Below are positions 7,788-15,972 of a stretch of DNA of 64,000 bases, one piece after another. Below the pieces are notes generated by a model. It searched no databases. It worked only from the letters and a program-made list of their open reading frames with translations, and had not been told where the DNA came from. Origin of the DNA: Streptomyces lomondensis (lineage in GTDB: Bacteria; Actinomycetota; Actinomycetes; Streptomycetales; Streptomycetaceae). Where the stretch lies: assembly GCF_014651035.1 (NCBI RefSeq), contig NZ_BMWC01000001.1, positions 682,001 to 746,000 on the forward strand, given 5' to 3'. The position numbers were made by a program, and so were the translations under genes. Each line of letters starts with the position of its first letter. The stretch's first letter is position 1.

Positions 7788-8891
7788 TCACAGGTCCAGA
7801 TCGGCGTAGACGGCCGCGTGGTCCGAGGCGCGGTTCGCCTTCGAGGTGACGGTCTCGAAGGACTTGAACGTGTCCGGCGCCCAGATGCCGCGCCGTTCCA
7901 CCTCCACGTGCTGCACCTGGTCCCACAGCGGCGGCGGCAGCATCAGGTAGTCGAGCTTCTGGCTCTCGCTCTTCCCCGTCCCGTACGTGCCCGGGGTGCC
8001 CCGGTAGCCCGGGTGGCTCATCACGTCCCGCAGGCCGGTGCCCAGCAGGGCCCGGATCGCCTCGCTGGACGGCTCGTCGTTGAGATCCCCGGCGACCACG
8101 ACGTACGGGGAACGCTCCAGGGCGGCCTGGTAGATCGACGCCACGCGCCGGGCCTGGGCGATGCGCAGCTCCGGGTTGTCGCCGCTCTGGCTCTTGAGGT
8201 GGTTGCCGAGCAGCCACAGCGGGGTGGCGCCGATCTGGATCTCGTACTCGGGGCAGTCCCGGCTGAAGAGGTACTCGCCCGGGCGGTCGGGGTCGGGGTC
8301 GAAGAGGTGGGACCGCATGGACGTGATCGGGTGGCGGCTGAGGACGCCGACGTCGATGCCGCGCGGGTCGTTGCCGTCGATCACCATGTCGTAGGCGTAC
8401 GGCGTCTTCTTCAGGTCGCCGCCCAGGACCTGCTCGTTGAAGCGCCGCAGGGTCGTGCGGTCCTCCACCTCCACCGTGAGCAGGATGTCGGCGTCGACCT
8501 CGGCGATCACCCGGCCGGTGTTGTGCACGGCCTCCCAGTCGAGGTCGTCACGGACCAGCTCGACCCAGCCGGTCCACCCCGAGCGGCCCTTGGCGACGAT
8601 CTCGAACGTGACGTTCTCGCCGCCGCCCCGCGTCCTGAACAGCGTGCCCCGGCCGCGGGTCTCGTTGACGACGAACGGCCTGTCCTCGCGGGAGTCGTGG
8701 ACCCGGTGCTTCTTCAGGAGCGCGGCGATACGGCCCTTGGTGTCGTCGTCGTAGGTCTTCCGCTCCAGGAGGGAGACCAGCTCGGCGTAGTCGCCGAGGA
8801 CCTCGCGGCGCTGCTTGTCGCTCGGCAGGCGGAAGACCTTCGGGCGGCGGAAGAGGTTCTCCGTGTTGAAGGTGGCGATACGGATCGTCAT
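7788..8891 (-). CDS. Endonuclease/exonuclease/phosphatase family protein
   Basis: A 367-residue member of the EEP fold (DNase I, ExoIII, inositol phosphatase), a Mg-dependent phosphodiesterase. The N-terminal strand IRIATFNTENLF carries the metal-site Asn, VVAGDLNDEP near residue 265 holds the Asp-x-Asn pair, and the C-terminal ASDHAAVYADL supplies the catalytic Asp-His. There is no signal peptide, so it is probably cytoplasmic. GAGGGAG six bases before the ATG fixes the start. DNA, RNA and lipid headgroups are all possible substrates. Confidence 0.88.
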   Translation of the reverse strand: MTIRIATFNTENLFRRPKVFRLPSDKQRREVLGDYAELVSLLERKTYDDDTKGRIAALLKKHRVHDSREDRPFVVNETRGRGTLFRTRGGGENVTFEIVAKGRSGWTGWVELVRDDLDWEAVHNTGRVIAEVDADILLTVEVEDRTTLRRFNEQVLGGDLKKTPYAYDMVIDGNDPRGIDVGVLSRHPITSMRSHLFDPDPDRPGEYLFSRDCPEYEIQIGATPLWLLGNHLKSQSGDNPELRIAQARRVASIYQAALERSPYVVVAGDLNDEPSSEAIRALLGTGLRDVMSHPGYRGTPGTYGTGKSESQKLDYLMLPPPLWDQVQHVEVERRGIWAPDTFKSFETVTSKANRASDHAAVYADLDL

Positions 8892-9106
8892 GGCGCGCTC
8901 CCTCGGGCGGCGCAGGAGTTCCGCGCGGCCGGGGGGCAGGCGCCGCCGGGGAGACTGCTCTCCGGCCCTTCCATTCTCGGGGCGGGTGTGAACCCTGTCG
9001 AATGGCGGGGTGGTTGAAAGCTGTTGAGGTCCGGGGGGAATTGGTACATCAGCGCCGCGGCCGATTGGTCCTGTAATTCGGGGCGGGGCGGCGCCAGGGT
9101 GAGGGC

Positions 9107-9727
9107 ATGAGCATCGCGTTCCTGCTGACCACTCTGATCGTCGTCGTCACGCCGGGCACCGGAGTCGTCTACACCCTCGCCGCCGCGCTCTCCCGCGGCC
9201 GGCGCGCGAGTGTCGTCGCGGCCGTCGGCTGCACGCTCGGCATCGTGCCGCATCTGCTCGCCACGGTCACCGGCGTCGCCGCCCTGCTGCACGCCAGCGC
9301 GACCGCCTTCCAGGTGCTGAAGTACGCCGGGGTCGCCTACCTCCTCTACATGGCGTGGGCGACGGTGCGGGACAAGGAGGCGCTCGTCGTGGAGGAGGAG
9401 GGGGCGTCGTCCGCACCGGTGTCCGCGCGGCGGGTGATCGTGCGGGGTGTCCTGATCAACCTCCTCAACCCGAAGCTGACGATCTTCTTCTTCGCGTTCC
9501 TGCCGCAGTTCGTGAGCTCCGGGGAGCCGCACGCGGTGCTGCGGATGCTGGGGCTGGGCGGGGTGTTCATGCTGGCGACCTTCGTCGTGTTCGCCGCGTA
9601 CGGGGTACTGGCCGCGTCGGTGCGCAGCCATGTGATGGGCCGGCCGCGGGTGATGGCGTGGCTGCGGCGGGGCTTCGCGGGGTCGTTCGTGGCGCTGGGG
9701 GCGAAGCTGGCGTTCACGGCGCGGTAG
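9107..9727 (+). CDS. LysE family amino-acid exporter
   Basis: A 206-residue inner-membrane exporter of the LysE/RhtB family with about five or six hydrophobic segments. It begins MSIAFLLTTLIVVVTPGTGV, which carries the family's conserved TPGPG-like motif as VTPGTG near residue 16. The second hallmark, NLLNPKLTIFFFAFLPQFV (residues 118-136), is intact. The exported compound cannot be predicted, since RhtB-type members export threonine, homoserine lactones and others. Its stop codon lies inside the first copy of a short tandem repeat. Confidence 0.9.
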   Translation: MSIAFLLTTLIVVVTPGTGVVYTLAAALSRGRRASVVAAVGCTLGIVPHLLATVTGVAALLHASATAFQVLKYAGVAYLLYMAWATVRDKEALVVEEEGASSAPVSARRVIVRGVLINLLNPKLTIFFFAFLPQFVSSGEPHAVLRMLGLGGVFMLATFVVFAAYGVLAASVRSHVMGRPRVMAWLRRGFAGSFVALGAKLAFTAR

Positions 9728-9782
9728 CCGGATGCGGGCGCGGTAGCCGGATGCGGGCGCGCTCGGTAGCCGGATGCGGGCG
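9722..9782. repeat. Three 19-bp near-tandem repeats after lysE-type gene
   Basis: CGGTAGCCGGATGCGGGCG occurs at 9722-9740, 9741-9759 and 9764-9782. The first two abut, and the third follows four extra bases (CGCT). The first copy supplies the TAG stop of the exporter gene. The copies are identical, pointing to recent slippage or unequal crossing-over. Confidence 0.85.
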
Positions 9783-9803
9783 CGTGCTCCCCGGCAGGGT
9801 CGG

Positions 9804-9846
9804 TGACAGATATCGAATGACAGATATTGAAATCTGTCAGCTGTCA
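9804..9846. promoter_or_regulatory. Compound operator upstream of aldo/keto reductase
   Basis: A 14-bp direct repeat (TGACAGATATCGAA at 9804-9817, TGACAGATATTGAA at 9818-9831) is followed by ATCTGTCA at 9832-9839, so TGACAGAT and ATCTGTCA form a perfect inverted repeat with a 6-bp spacer. CTGTCA recurs at 9841-9846. This AT-rich site lies directly before the reductase and is the natural target of the TetR regulator at 10906. Confidence 0.7.
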
Positions 9847-9868
9847 TGCCAGAGTGGAGGGCATGACG

Positions 9869-10879
9869 ATGCGAACCAGCCCTCTCGGAACCACCGGCCC
9901 CCAGGTCTCCGCCCTCGGCCTCGGCTGCATGGGCATGTCCGCGCTGTACGGCGCGGCGGACCGGGCCGAGTCCATCGCGACCATCCACGCGGCGCTCGAA
10001 GCGGGCGTCACCCTGCTCGACACCGGCGACTTCTACGCCATGGGCCACAACGAACTGCTGATCGGCGAGGCCCTGCGCACGGCCCCCGCCGCCCGGCGCG
10101 AACAGGCCCTGACCAGCGTGAAGTTCGGCGCCCTGCGCGACCCGGACGGCGGCTGGTCCGGCTACGACGGCCGGCCCGCCGCCGTGAGGAACTTCGCCGC
10201 GTACTCCCTCCAGCGGCTCGGCGTCGACCACATCGACATCTACCGCATCGCCCGCCTCGACCCGGACGTGCCGATCGAGGAGACCGTCGGGGCGATCGCG
10301 GAACTGGTCGAGAAGGGGTACGTGCGGCACATCGGCCTGAGCGAGGTCGGCGCCGACACCATCCGCCGGGCCGCCGCCACGGCGCCCGTCTCCGACCTCC
10401 AGATCGAGTACTCCCTCATCTCCCGCGGCATCGAGGACGAGATCCTGCCGACCACGCGGGAACTGGGCATCGGGATCACGGCCTACGGGGTCCTCTCCCG
10501 CGGCCTGATCTCCGGGCACTTCACCGCCGACCGGCAGCTCGGCGCCGACGACTTCCGGGCGATGTCGCCGCGCTTCCAGGGCGACAACCTCCGGCACAAC
10601 CTGAACCTCGTCGAGGCGCTGCGGAAGATTGCCGAGCAGAAGGGCGTCAGCGTCGCGCAGATCGCCATCGCCTGGGTGCTCTCGCGGGGCCCGCGGCACG
10701 GCACGGACATCGTGCCGCTGGTCGGCGCCCGCCGCCGCGACCGGCTCACCGAGGCGCTCGGCGCGCTGGACGTGACGCTCGACGCCGCCGACCTGGCCGC
10801 GATCGAGGAGGCCGTACCCGCCGGAGCCGCCGCCGGCGACCGCTACCCGGCGGCGCAGATGGCGCACCTCGAGAGCTGA
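9869..10879 (+). CDS. Aldo/keto reductase with degenerate catalytic tetrad
   Basis: An NADPH-dependent TIM-barrel oxidoreductase of the AKR superfamily, 336 residues from this start. GTGGAGGG seven bases upstream favours ATG 9869 over ATG 9863. The N-terminal LGTTGPQVSALGLGCMGMS and the catalytic Asp and Tyr in LLDTGDFYAMGHNE (about residue 50) are present, and VKFG supplies Lys. The usual histidine of the Tyr-Gln-His-Arg motif is replaced: the strand reads DIYRIARLDPDVPIEETVGA. The reductase may therefore have altered chemistry. The tetR gene follows after 26 bp, and an operator array precedes the pair. Confidence 0.88.
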   Translation: MRTSPLGTTGPQVSALGLGCMGMSALYGAADRAESIATIHAALEAGVTLLDTGDFYAMGHNELLIGEALRTAPAARREQALTSVKFGALRDPDGGWSGYDGRPAAVRNFAAYSLQRLGVDHIDIYRIARLDPDVPIEETVGAIAELVEKGYVRHIGLSEVGADTIRRAAATAPVSDLQIEYSLISRGIEDEILPTTRELGIGITAYGVLSRGLISGHFTADRQLGADDFRAMSPRFQGDNLRHNLNLVEALRKIAEQKGVSVAQIAIAWVLSRGPRHGTDIVPLVGARRRDRLTEALGALDVTLDAADLAAIEEAVPAGAAAGDRYPAAQMAHLES

Positions 10880-10905
10880 ACCGGGCTCCGGGTACGGTCA
10901 GGGGC

Positions 10906-11493
10906 ATGGCACCGACCAGCGAGACCCTGACCGCCGAGCGCATCCTCGAGGCCACCGAGGAGGTGCTGCGCCGCCACGGCCCGGCCAAGGCCACCGTGGT
11001 GGACGTGGCCCGCGCGCTCGGCGTCAGCCACGGCAGCGTCTACCGCCACTTCCGGACGAAGGCGGCGCTGCGCGAGGCGGTCACCAAGCGCTGGCTGGAC
11101 CGCACGTCCGGCGAGCTGTCCGGGATCGTCGCCGCGGACCGCGACCCGGAGACCCGGCTGCGGGACTGGCTCGCCGCGCTGTTCGCCGCCAAGCGCCGCA
11201 AGGCGGGCGACGATCCGGAGCTGTTCGCCACGTACACGGTCCTCACGGACGAGAACGGCACGGCGGTGGGCGAGCACATCGCCGACCTGACGTCTCAGCT
11301 GACCCGCATCATCGAGGCCGGCGTCGCGACCGGCGATTTCGCCGCCATCGACCCGGAGGCGACGGCCCGCGCGGTCTTCCAGGCGACGGGGCGCTTCCAC
11401 GACCCCTGTTACGCCCGGGAGTGGGAGGAGCCGGGAGCCGAGTCCGACTTCAGAGCAGTCGTCGACCTGCTGGTGCGGGGGCTGCGGCCCTAG
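10906..11493 (+). CDS. TetR family transcriptional regulator
   Basis: A 195-residue repressor. The N-terminal helix-turn-helix reads TVVDVARALGVSHGSVYRHF around residues 28-47, followed by RTKAALREAV. The ligand-binding helices downstream are of the C-terminal TetR type seen with short-chain or aldo/keto reductases. TACGGT seven bases before the ATG could be the -10 of a leaderless promoter, but co-transcription with the reductase 26 bp upstream is equally likely. Its TAG stop is part of the CTAG that flanks the MITE-like insertion. Confidence 0.92.
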   Translation: MAPTSETLTAERILEATEEVLRRHGPAKATVVDVARALGVSHGSVYRHFRTKAALREAVTKRWLDRTSGELSGIVAADRDPETRLRDWLAALFAAKRRKAGDDPELFATYTVLTDENGTAVGEHIADLTSQLTRIIEAGVATGDFAAIDPEATARAVFQATGRFHDPCYAREWEEPGAESDFRAVVDLLVRGLRP

Positions 11494-11679
11494 GGCCTGT
11501 CGTTTGGATCAGGTCGCAGGGAAGTGACGGTACTTTTCAGCGCCGGTGAGCGGGGTCATGGGGGTACCTCCCTGCTCGAGCGAAGCCGAGAGCTTGGGGG
11601 AGTCGGCAACCGACGACAACGCGGCAGATGCGCGTGCCAGACCCCGCGTCTGCGGCGTGATCCAAACGACAGGCCCTAG
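11490..11679. mobile_element. MITE-like element with 18-bp terminal inverted repeats and CTAG duplication
   Basis: CTAG-GGCCTGTCGTTTGGATCA (11490-11511) and its exact reverse complement (11658-11679) bound a 182-bp core with no complete gene. The flanking CTAG copies look like a 4-bp target duplication, as made by IS5-group transposases at YTAR sites. The interior holds a CTCCC/GGGAG hairpin around GCTCGAGCGAAGCCGAGAGC. The first CTAG supplies the tetR stop codon. A remnant coding for MTPLTGAEKYRHFPAT on the minus strand may be a transposase or leader fragment. Confidence 0.8.
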
Positions 11680-11750
11680 AGGGGGCAGGCAGTCCAATCG
11701 TCAGCCATTGGCCGTTCCCAACCGCTCGGAGGAGTGCTTACGGTCCGGTC

Positions 11751-13127
11751 ATGGACGAGCTGACCAAGATCTTCCATCACGCCGCCGAGCACGCCGCCGC
11801 CTACCGCCGCTCGCTGCCCGAGCGGCCGGTGGCGCGGCCCGTCGACCACGCGGCGCTGCGTGCCGCGTTCTCCCGCCCCCTGAACCGCTCGCCCGCCGAC
11901 CCGCTCACGGTGGTCGACGAGCTGGTGGCCGCCGCCGAGACCGGACTCGTCGCCACCGCGGGACCGCGGTTCTTCGGGTTCGTCGTCGGCGGGGCGCTGC
12001 CCGCGGCCACCGCCGCGGAGATCCTCGCCGCCGGATGGGACCAGAACGCCTTCAATGCCGCGCTCTCGCCCGCCGCGCTGGCCGCGGAGGAGGCGGCGGG
12101 CGGCTGGCTGAAGGACCTGCTCGGCATCCCCGCCACGGCATCCACCGGGTTCGTCACCGGCGGCCAGGCGGCCAACACCGCAGGGCTCGCGGCAGCCCGG
12201 CAGCATCTGCTCACCGAGGCCGGCTGGGACGTCGCGCGGAAGGGACTGGGCGGCGCCCCACGTCTGCGGGTGGTCGCGGGCGAGGAACGACACGCCACCA
12301 TCGACCGCTCGCTACGGCTGCTCGGCCTGGGCACCGACTGCCTGGAGACGGTCCGCACTGATGGACGCGGCGCCCTCGACACCGACGACCTGCGCCGCGT
12401 GCTGGCGTCCGGCCCGGGCACGCCGGCGATCGTCTGCGCCCAGGCGGGCAATGTGAACACCGGCGCCTGCGACGACCTCCGTACCGTCTGCGACCTCACC
12501 CACGCCCAGGGCGGCTGGGTGCACGTCGACGGCGCATTCGGCCTGTGGGCTGCCGCGAGCCCGGCGACCCGCCACCTCGTCGACGGCGTCGAGCTGGCCG
12601 ACTCCTGGGCCTGCGACGGCCACAAGTGGCTGAACGTGCCCTACGACTGCGGCTACGCCTTCTGCTCCCGCCCCGCCGTCCACGCCGACGCCCTGTCGTA
12701 CACCGCCTCCTACCTCACCCGCGCCGACGGTGCTCCGGTCGGCGGCGCCGACTACACCGCCGAGTCCTCCCGCCGCGCACGCGGCTTCGCCACCTGGGCG
12801 GCGCTGCGCGAACTCGGCCGGGACGGCGTCGCCGCGCTCGTGGACCGCTGCTGCTCCCTCGCCCGCCGCTTCGCCGACGGCCTGTCCGCGGCGGGCTTCG
12901 AGGTCGTCAACGACGTGGTACTCAACCAGGTCCTCGTCAGCTTCGGCGACGACGCCCGCACCGACCACGTCGTGCGAGCCGTGCAGAACGACGGCACCTG
13001 CTGGATGGGCGCCACCACCTGGCGCGGCCGGCGGCTGATGCGCATCTCGGTCTCCGGACACGCCACGACAGAGGCCGACGTCGACCGGTCGATCGCGGCG
13101 ATCGTGCGGCTGGCGCGGGCGGTGTGA
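11751..13127 (+). CDS. PLP-dependent aspartate aminotransferase/decarboxylase family protein (group II)
   Basis: A fold-type I pyridoxal phosphate enzyme of the group II amino-acid decarboxylase family (DOPA, tyrosine and glutamate decarboxylases), 458 residues. The PLP lysine lies in SWACDGHKWLNVPYDCGYAF near residue 290. HVDGAFG near 265 holds the Asp that contacts the pyridine nitrogen, and GFVTGGQAANTAGLAAAR near 130 binds the phosphate. Members of this actinobacterial branch are often annotated as aspartate aminotransferases, so substrate and even reaction type are uncertain. GGAGGAG lies 17 bases upstream, which is far. A GNAT gene follows 95 bp later. Confidence 0.88.
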   Translation: MDELTKIFHHAAEHAAAYRRSLPERPVARPVDHAALRAAFSRPLNRSPADPLTVVDELVAAAETGLVATAGPRFFGFVVGGALPAATAAEILAAGWDQNAFNAALSPAALAAEEAAGGWLKDLLGIPATASTGFVTGGQAANTAGLAAARQHLLTEAGWDVARKGLGGAPRLRVVAGEERHATIDRSLRLLGLGTDCLETVRTDGRGALDTDDLRRVLASGPGTPAIVCAQAGNVNTGACDDLRTVCDLTHAQGGWVHVDGAFGLWAAASPATRHLVDGVELADSWACDGHKWLNVPYDCGYAFCSRPAVHADALSYTASYLTRADGAPVGGADYTAESSRRARGFATWAALRELGRDGVAALVDRCCSLARRFADGLSAAGFEVVNDVVLNQVLVSFGDDARTDHVVRAVQNDGTCWMGATTWRGRRLMRISVSGHATTEADVDRSIAAIVRLARAV

Positions 13128-13222
13128 GCCGGCCACCGGGTGCGCCCCGGGCGGCAGGGGCACAGGATGGGAAGCGAGGGGCGGATCGCCGCGCGGGATG
13201 CGCGAAGAAGGGAAGAGCGATC

Positions 13223-14080
13223 GTGGATCTCATACTGCGCCCGGGTACCGCCGACGATGCCGCGGAGTGCGGCAGGATCTGCTACGAGGCCTTCGCCGGC
13301 GTCGCCGAGGAGCACGCCTTCCCGCCCGACTTCCCGAGCCCCGAGGTGGGCGTCGCGCTGATCGAGGGAGCCCTGACCCACCCGGGCTTCTACTCGGTCG
13401 TCGCCGAGCTCGACGGGCGGATCGTGGGCAGCAACTTCCTCGACGAGCGCTCGGCCGTCGTCGGGGTCGGGCCCGTCACCGTCGACCCCACCGTGCAGAA
13501 CGCGGGCGTGGGCCGCCGCCTGATGCGGGACGTGATGGACAGGGCCGCCGAGCGCGGGGCACCGGGCATCCGGCTGTTGCAGAGCGGCTACCACAACAGA
13601 TCGTTCGCGCTGTACGTGAGCCTGGGCTTCGCCCACCGGGCCACACTCGCCTGCGTGCAGGGGCCGCCGATCGGGCGTCCGATGCCCGGCTACGCGGTGC
13701 GGGAGGCCACCGACGCGGACCTCGGCGCCTGCAACGACGTGTGCCGCCAGGTCCACGGCGTCGACCGCGGCGGCGAGGTCGCCGACGCCCTCAAACAGGG
13801 CACCGCCCGGGTCGTCGAACGCGCGGGACGCGTCACCGGGTACGCCACCGACCTGGCCTTCTTCGCACACGCCGTGGGCGAGACCACCCCGGACCTCCAG
13901 GCCCTCATCGCCGCGGCCCCGCAGTTCGGCGGCCCGGGCATCCTCGTACCCGTGAGCGACAGCGCGCTGCTCAGGTGGTGCCTGTCCAACGGCCTCAAGG
14001 TCGTACAGCTGATGAGCCTGATGACCATCGGCCTGTACAACCAGCCGGACGGGGCCTACCTGCCCTCGATCCTCTACTAG
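13223..14080 (+). CDS. GNAT acetyltransferase, two-domain
   Basis: A 285-residue protein begun at GTG after GAAGGGAAG. The first 150 residues are a full GNAT domain: acetyl-CoA loop QNAGVGRRLMRDVMDRA near residue 95, then LYVSLGFAHRATLACV. The second half (PGYAVREATDADLGACNDVC onward) starts like another GNAT domain but lacks a clear acetyl-CoA loop, as in tandem GNATs where one half is structural. It lies downstream of the PLP enzyme on the same strand. The substrate is unknown. Confidence 0.87.
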   Translation: MDLILRPGTADDAAECGRICYEAFAGVAEEHAFPPDFPSPEVGVALIEGALTHPGFYSVVAELDGRIVGSNFLDERSAVVGVGPVTVDPTVQNAGVGRRLMRDVMDRAAERGAPGIRLLQSGYHNRSFALYVSLGFAHRATLACVQGPPIGRPMPGYAVREATDADLGACNDVCRQVHGVDRGGEVADALKQGTARVVERAGRVTGYATDLAFFAHAVGETTPDLQALIAAAPQFGGPGILVPVSDSALLRWCLSNGLKVVQLMSLMTIGLYNQPDGAYLPSILY

Positions 14081-14095
14081 GACCCGCCTGGCCGT

Positions 14096-14302
14096 TCACG
14101 CCGCTGTCGGATCCACCGTCGCCTGATGGGCCTCCGCCAGGTGCTCCTCCGCCTTCAGCCAGGGCAGGAACTGGGCGCCTCTGCGCCAGCCGCAGGTGTC
14201 GCACCGGATGGTGCGCTGCACGCCGGTGCGCTGCACCCGCACCACGTGCTCCCGGCCGTGCTGGTCCCAGCGGCTGACCCTGCTCGTGTCCATCTGCGCC
14301 AT
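14096..14302 (-). CDS. Small zinc-ribbon-like protein, 68 aa
   Basis: The start chosen is ATG at 14302, five bases after GGGAGGC. The product MAQMDTSRVSRWDQHGREHV continues to IRCDTCGWRRGAQFLPWLKA and EEHLAEAHQ. Two Cys (CDTC) and two His spaced about 27 residues on suggest a zinc finger of C2H2 or ribbon type. No known family is recognised. The stop is 15 bp from the converging GNAT stop. MFS and DUF-type neighbours give no functional hint. Confidence 0.7.
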   Translation of the reverse strand: MAQMDTSRVSRWDQHGREHVVRVQRTGVQRTIRCDTCGWRRGAQFLPWLKAEEHLAEAHQATVDPTAA

Positions 14303-14442
14303 GACGCCTCCCGCGTCCAGGAATCCGGCCGATCCGGTCTGCTCGCAGCAAGGAGTGTGCAGCAAGACCAACATCAACAGGGCTTTCCCGGGGGCCGGTT
14401 ATCAGGCTGTGAGGGAGACCTCACGCGGGCGCGCGCCCGCGG

Positions 14443-15894
14443 TCAGGAACGGTCCGCGGTCACCACTGCATCCCGCACGTCCGCGGACTCCAGCCGCTCA
14501 GCCGTCCGTTCGGCCGTCCGCCGTGCCCACCGCCCGCTCGTCAACGCACCCAACGCCAGCACCGCGACCCCGCAAGCCACCAGGATCCACCACCCGGGCC
14601 GCGCGGCGGACGTGAACATCTCCCGGTACGACGACGAGCCCACACCCGCGGCCAGCACCGCGCCCACGACCGCGACCCCCAGCGTCTGCCCCAACTGCCG
14701 GCTCGTCGAGGCCACCGCCGCCGCCACCCCCGCCTGGGCCCGCGGCATGCCGGAGACCGCCGTGTTGGTGATGGGCGCGTTGACGAAGCCGAACCCGACG
14801 CCGAAGAGGGCGTAGCCGAGGAAGAGCGTGACGTTCGACGTCTCGGCCTCGAACGCGGCGAAGAGGACGCCGCTCGCGGTCATCGCCAGGCCCGCGATCA
14901 GCAGGGACAGGCGGGGGCCCCGGGTGCCGACCAGACGGCCCGACAGCGGCGCGCACAGGAACGTCGGCACCGCCATCGGCAGCATCCACAGGCCCGCCTC
15001 CAGGGCGGTCAGGCCCCGTACGTTCTGGAGGTACAGCGTGGACAGGAAGAGGAAGCCGCCGAGCGCGGCGAACGCGCTGATCGCGATGACCGTCGCCCCG
15101 CTGAACGGCGCCGAGCGGAAGAAGCGGAGGTCGATCAGGGGTTCCGCGCGGCGCGGCTCGTACCACAGCAGTCCGCCGAGGGCCGCCAGGGCCAGGAACG
15201 CCAGCGGGGCGATCGACGCGAAGGCCGTGCTCGGCGCCTCGATGATCGCGTACGTCAGCGAACCGAACAGCGCGATCACCAGCACCTGCCCGACCGGGTC
15301 GGGGCGGCGGGCCCGGGGCGCGCGGGACTCGGGGACGAAGCGCAGGGTGAGCAGCAGGGCCGCCAGGCCCACCGGCAGGTTGATCCAGAAGATCGAGCGC
15401 CAGCCGACCGACTCCACCAGGAGGCCTCCGACCAGTGGCCCGGCGGCCATGGAGATGCCGACGACCGCGCCCCAGGCGCCGATCGCCCGGGCCCGCTCGC
15501 GCGGGTCGGTGAAGGTGTTGGTGATGATCGACATGGCGACCGGGTTCAGCATCGAGCCCCCCACCGCCTGCACCATCCGGAAGGCGACCAGCGCCTCCAG
15601 GTTCGGCGCGAGGGAGCACAGCACCGAGCCGAGGGTGAAGACGACCAGCCCCGCCATGAAGACCCGCTTGCGGCCGATCCGGTCGGCCGTGGAACCCGCG
15701 AGCATCAGCAGCGAGGCCAGGACCAGCGTGTACGCGTCGATCGTCCACTGCAGACCCGACGTACTCGCGTGCAGGTCCTGCTGCATGGACGGCAGGGCCA
15801 CGTTCAGGACCGTGTTGTCCAGGCTCACGATCAGCAGGCTCATACAGCAGATCGCGAGCACCAGCATGCGGCGGCGATGGCTGAGCTCGGGCAT
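14443..15894 (-). CDS. MFS multidrug exporter, DHA2 (14-TM) type
   Basis: A drug:proton antiporter of the EmrB/QacA branch, 483 residues from this start. Antiporter motif A lies in LLMLAGSTADRIGRKRVFMA near residue 65, motif C in GPLVGGLLVESVGWRSIFWI near 150, and LDNTVLNVALP in TM1. About 14 hydrophobic segments fit DHA2. TACGAT (complement of 15902-15907) is seven bases before this ATG, so a leaderless message from here is likely. An ATG three codons upstream overlaps that -10 box. A TAGT/ACTA palindrome covers the -35 area. Confidence 0.9.
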   Translation of the reverse strand: MPELSHRRRMLVLAICCMSLLIVSLDNTVLNVALPSMQQDLHASTSGLQWTIDAYTLVLASLLMLAGSTADRIGRKRVFMAGLVVFTLGSVLCSLAPNLEALVAFRMVQAVGGSMLNPVAMSIITNTFTDPRERARAIGAWGAVVGISMAAGPLVGGLLVESVGWRSIFWINLPVGLAALLLTLRFVPESRAPRARRPDPVGQVLVIALFGSLTYAIIEAPSTAFASIAPLAFLALAALGGLLWYEPRRAEPLIDLRFFRSAPFSGATVIAISAFAALGGFLFLSTLYLQNVRGLTALEAGLWMLPMAVPTFLCAPLSGRLVGTRGPRLSLLIAGLAMTASGVLFAAFEAETSNVTLFLGYALFGVGFGFVNAPITNTAVSGMPRAQAGVAAAVASTSRQLGQTLGVAVVGAVLAAGVGSSSYREMFTSAARPGWWILVACGVAVLALGALTSGRWARRTAERTAERLESADVRDAVVTADRS

Positions 15895-15901
15895 GCGCTC
15901 C

Positions 15902-15934
15902 ATCGTACGCCGATTTCAATAGTGTGGCTAACTA
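15902..15934 (-). promoter_or_regulatory. Promoter -10 and candidate operator of the MFS exporter
   Basis: On the minus strand TACGAT (15902-15907) is a good -10. TAGTTAGCCACACTA (15920-15934) covers the -35 region and is an imperfect palindrome (TAGT/ACTA arms). A MarR- or TetR-type repressor could act here, but none is encoded next door. The same AT-rich gap serves the divergent dusB. Confidence 0.4.
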
Positions 15935-15972
15935 ATGATTTTTGCCGTTTCATTGCACGGCACAATGGAGGC

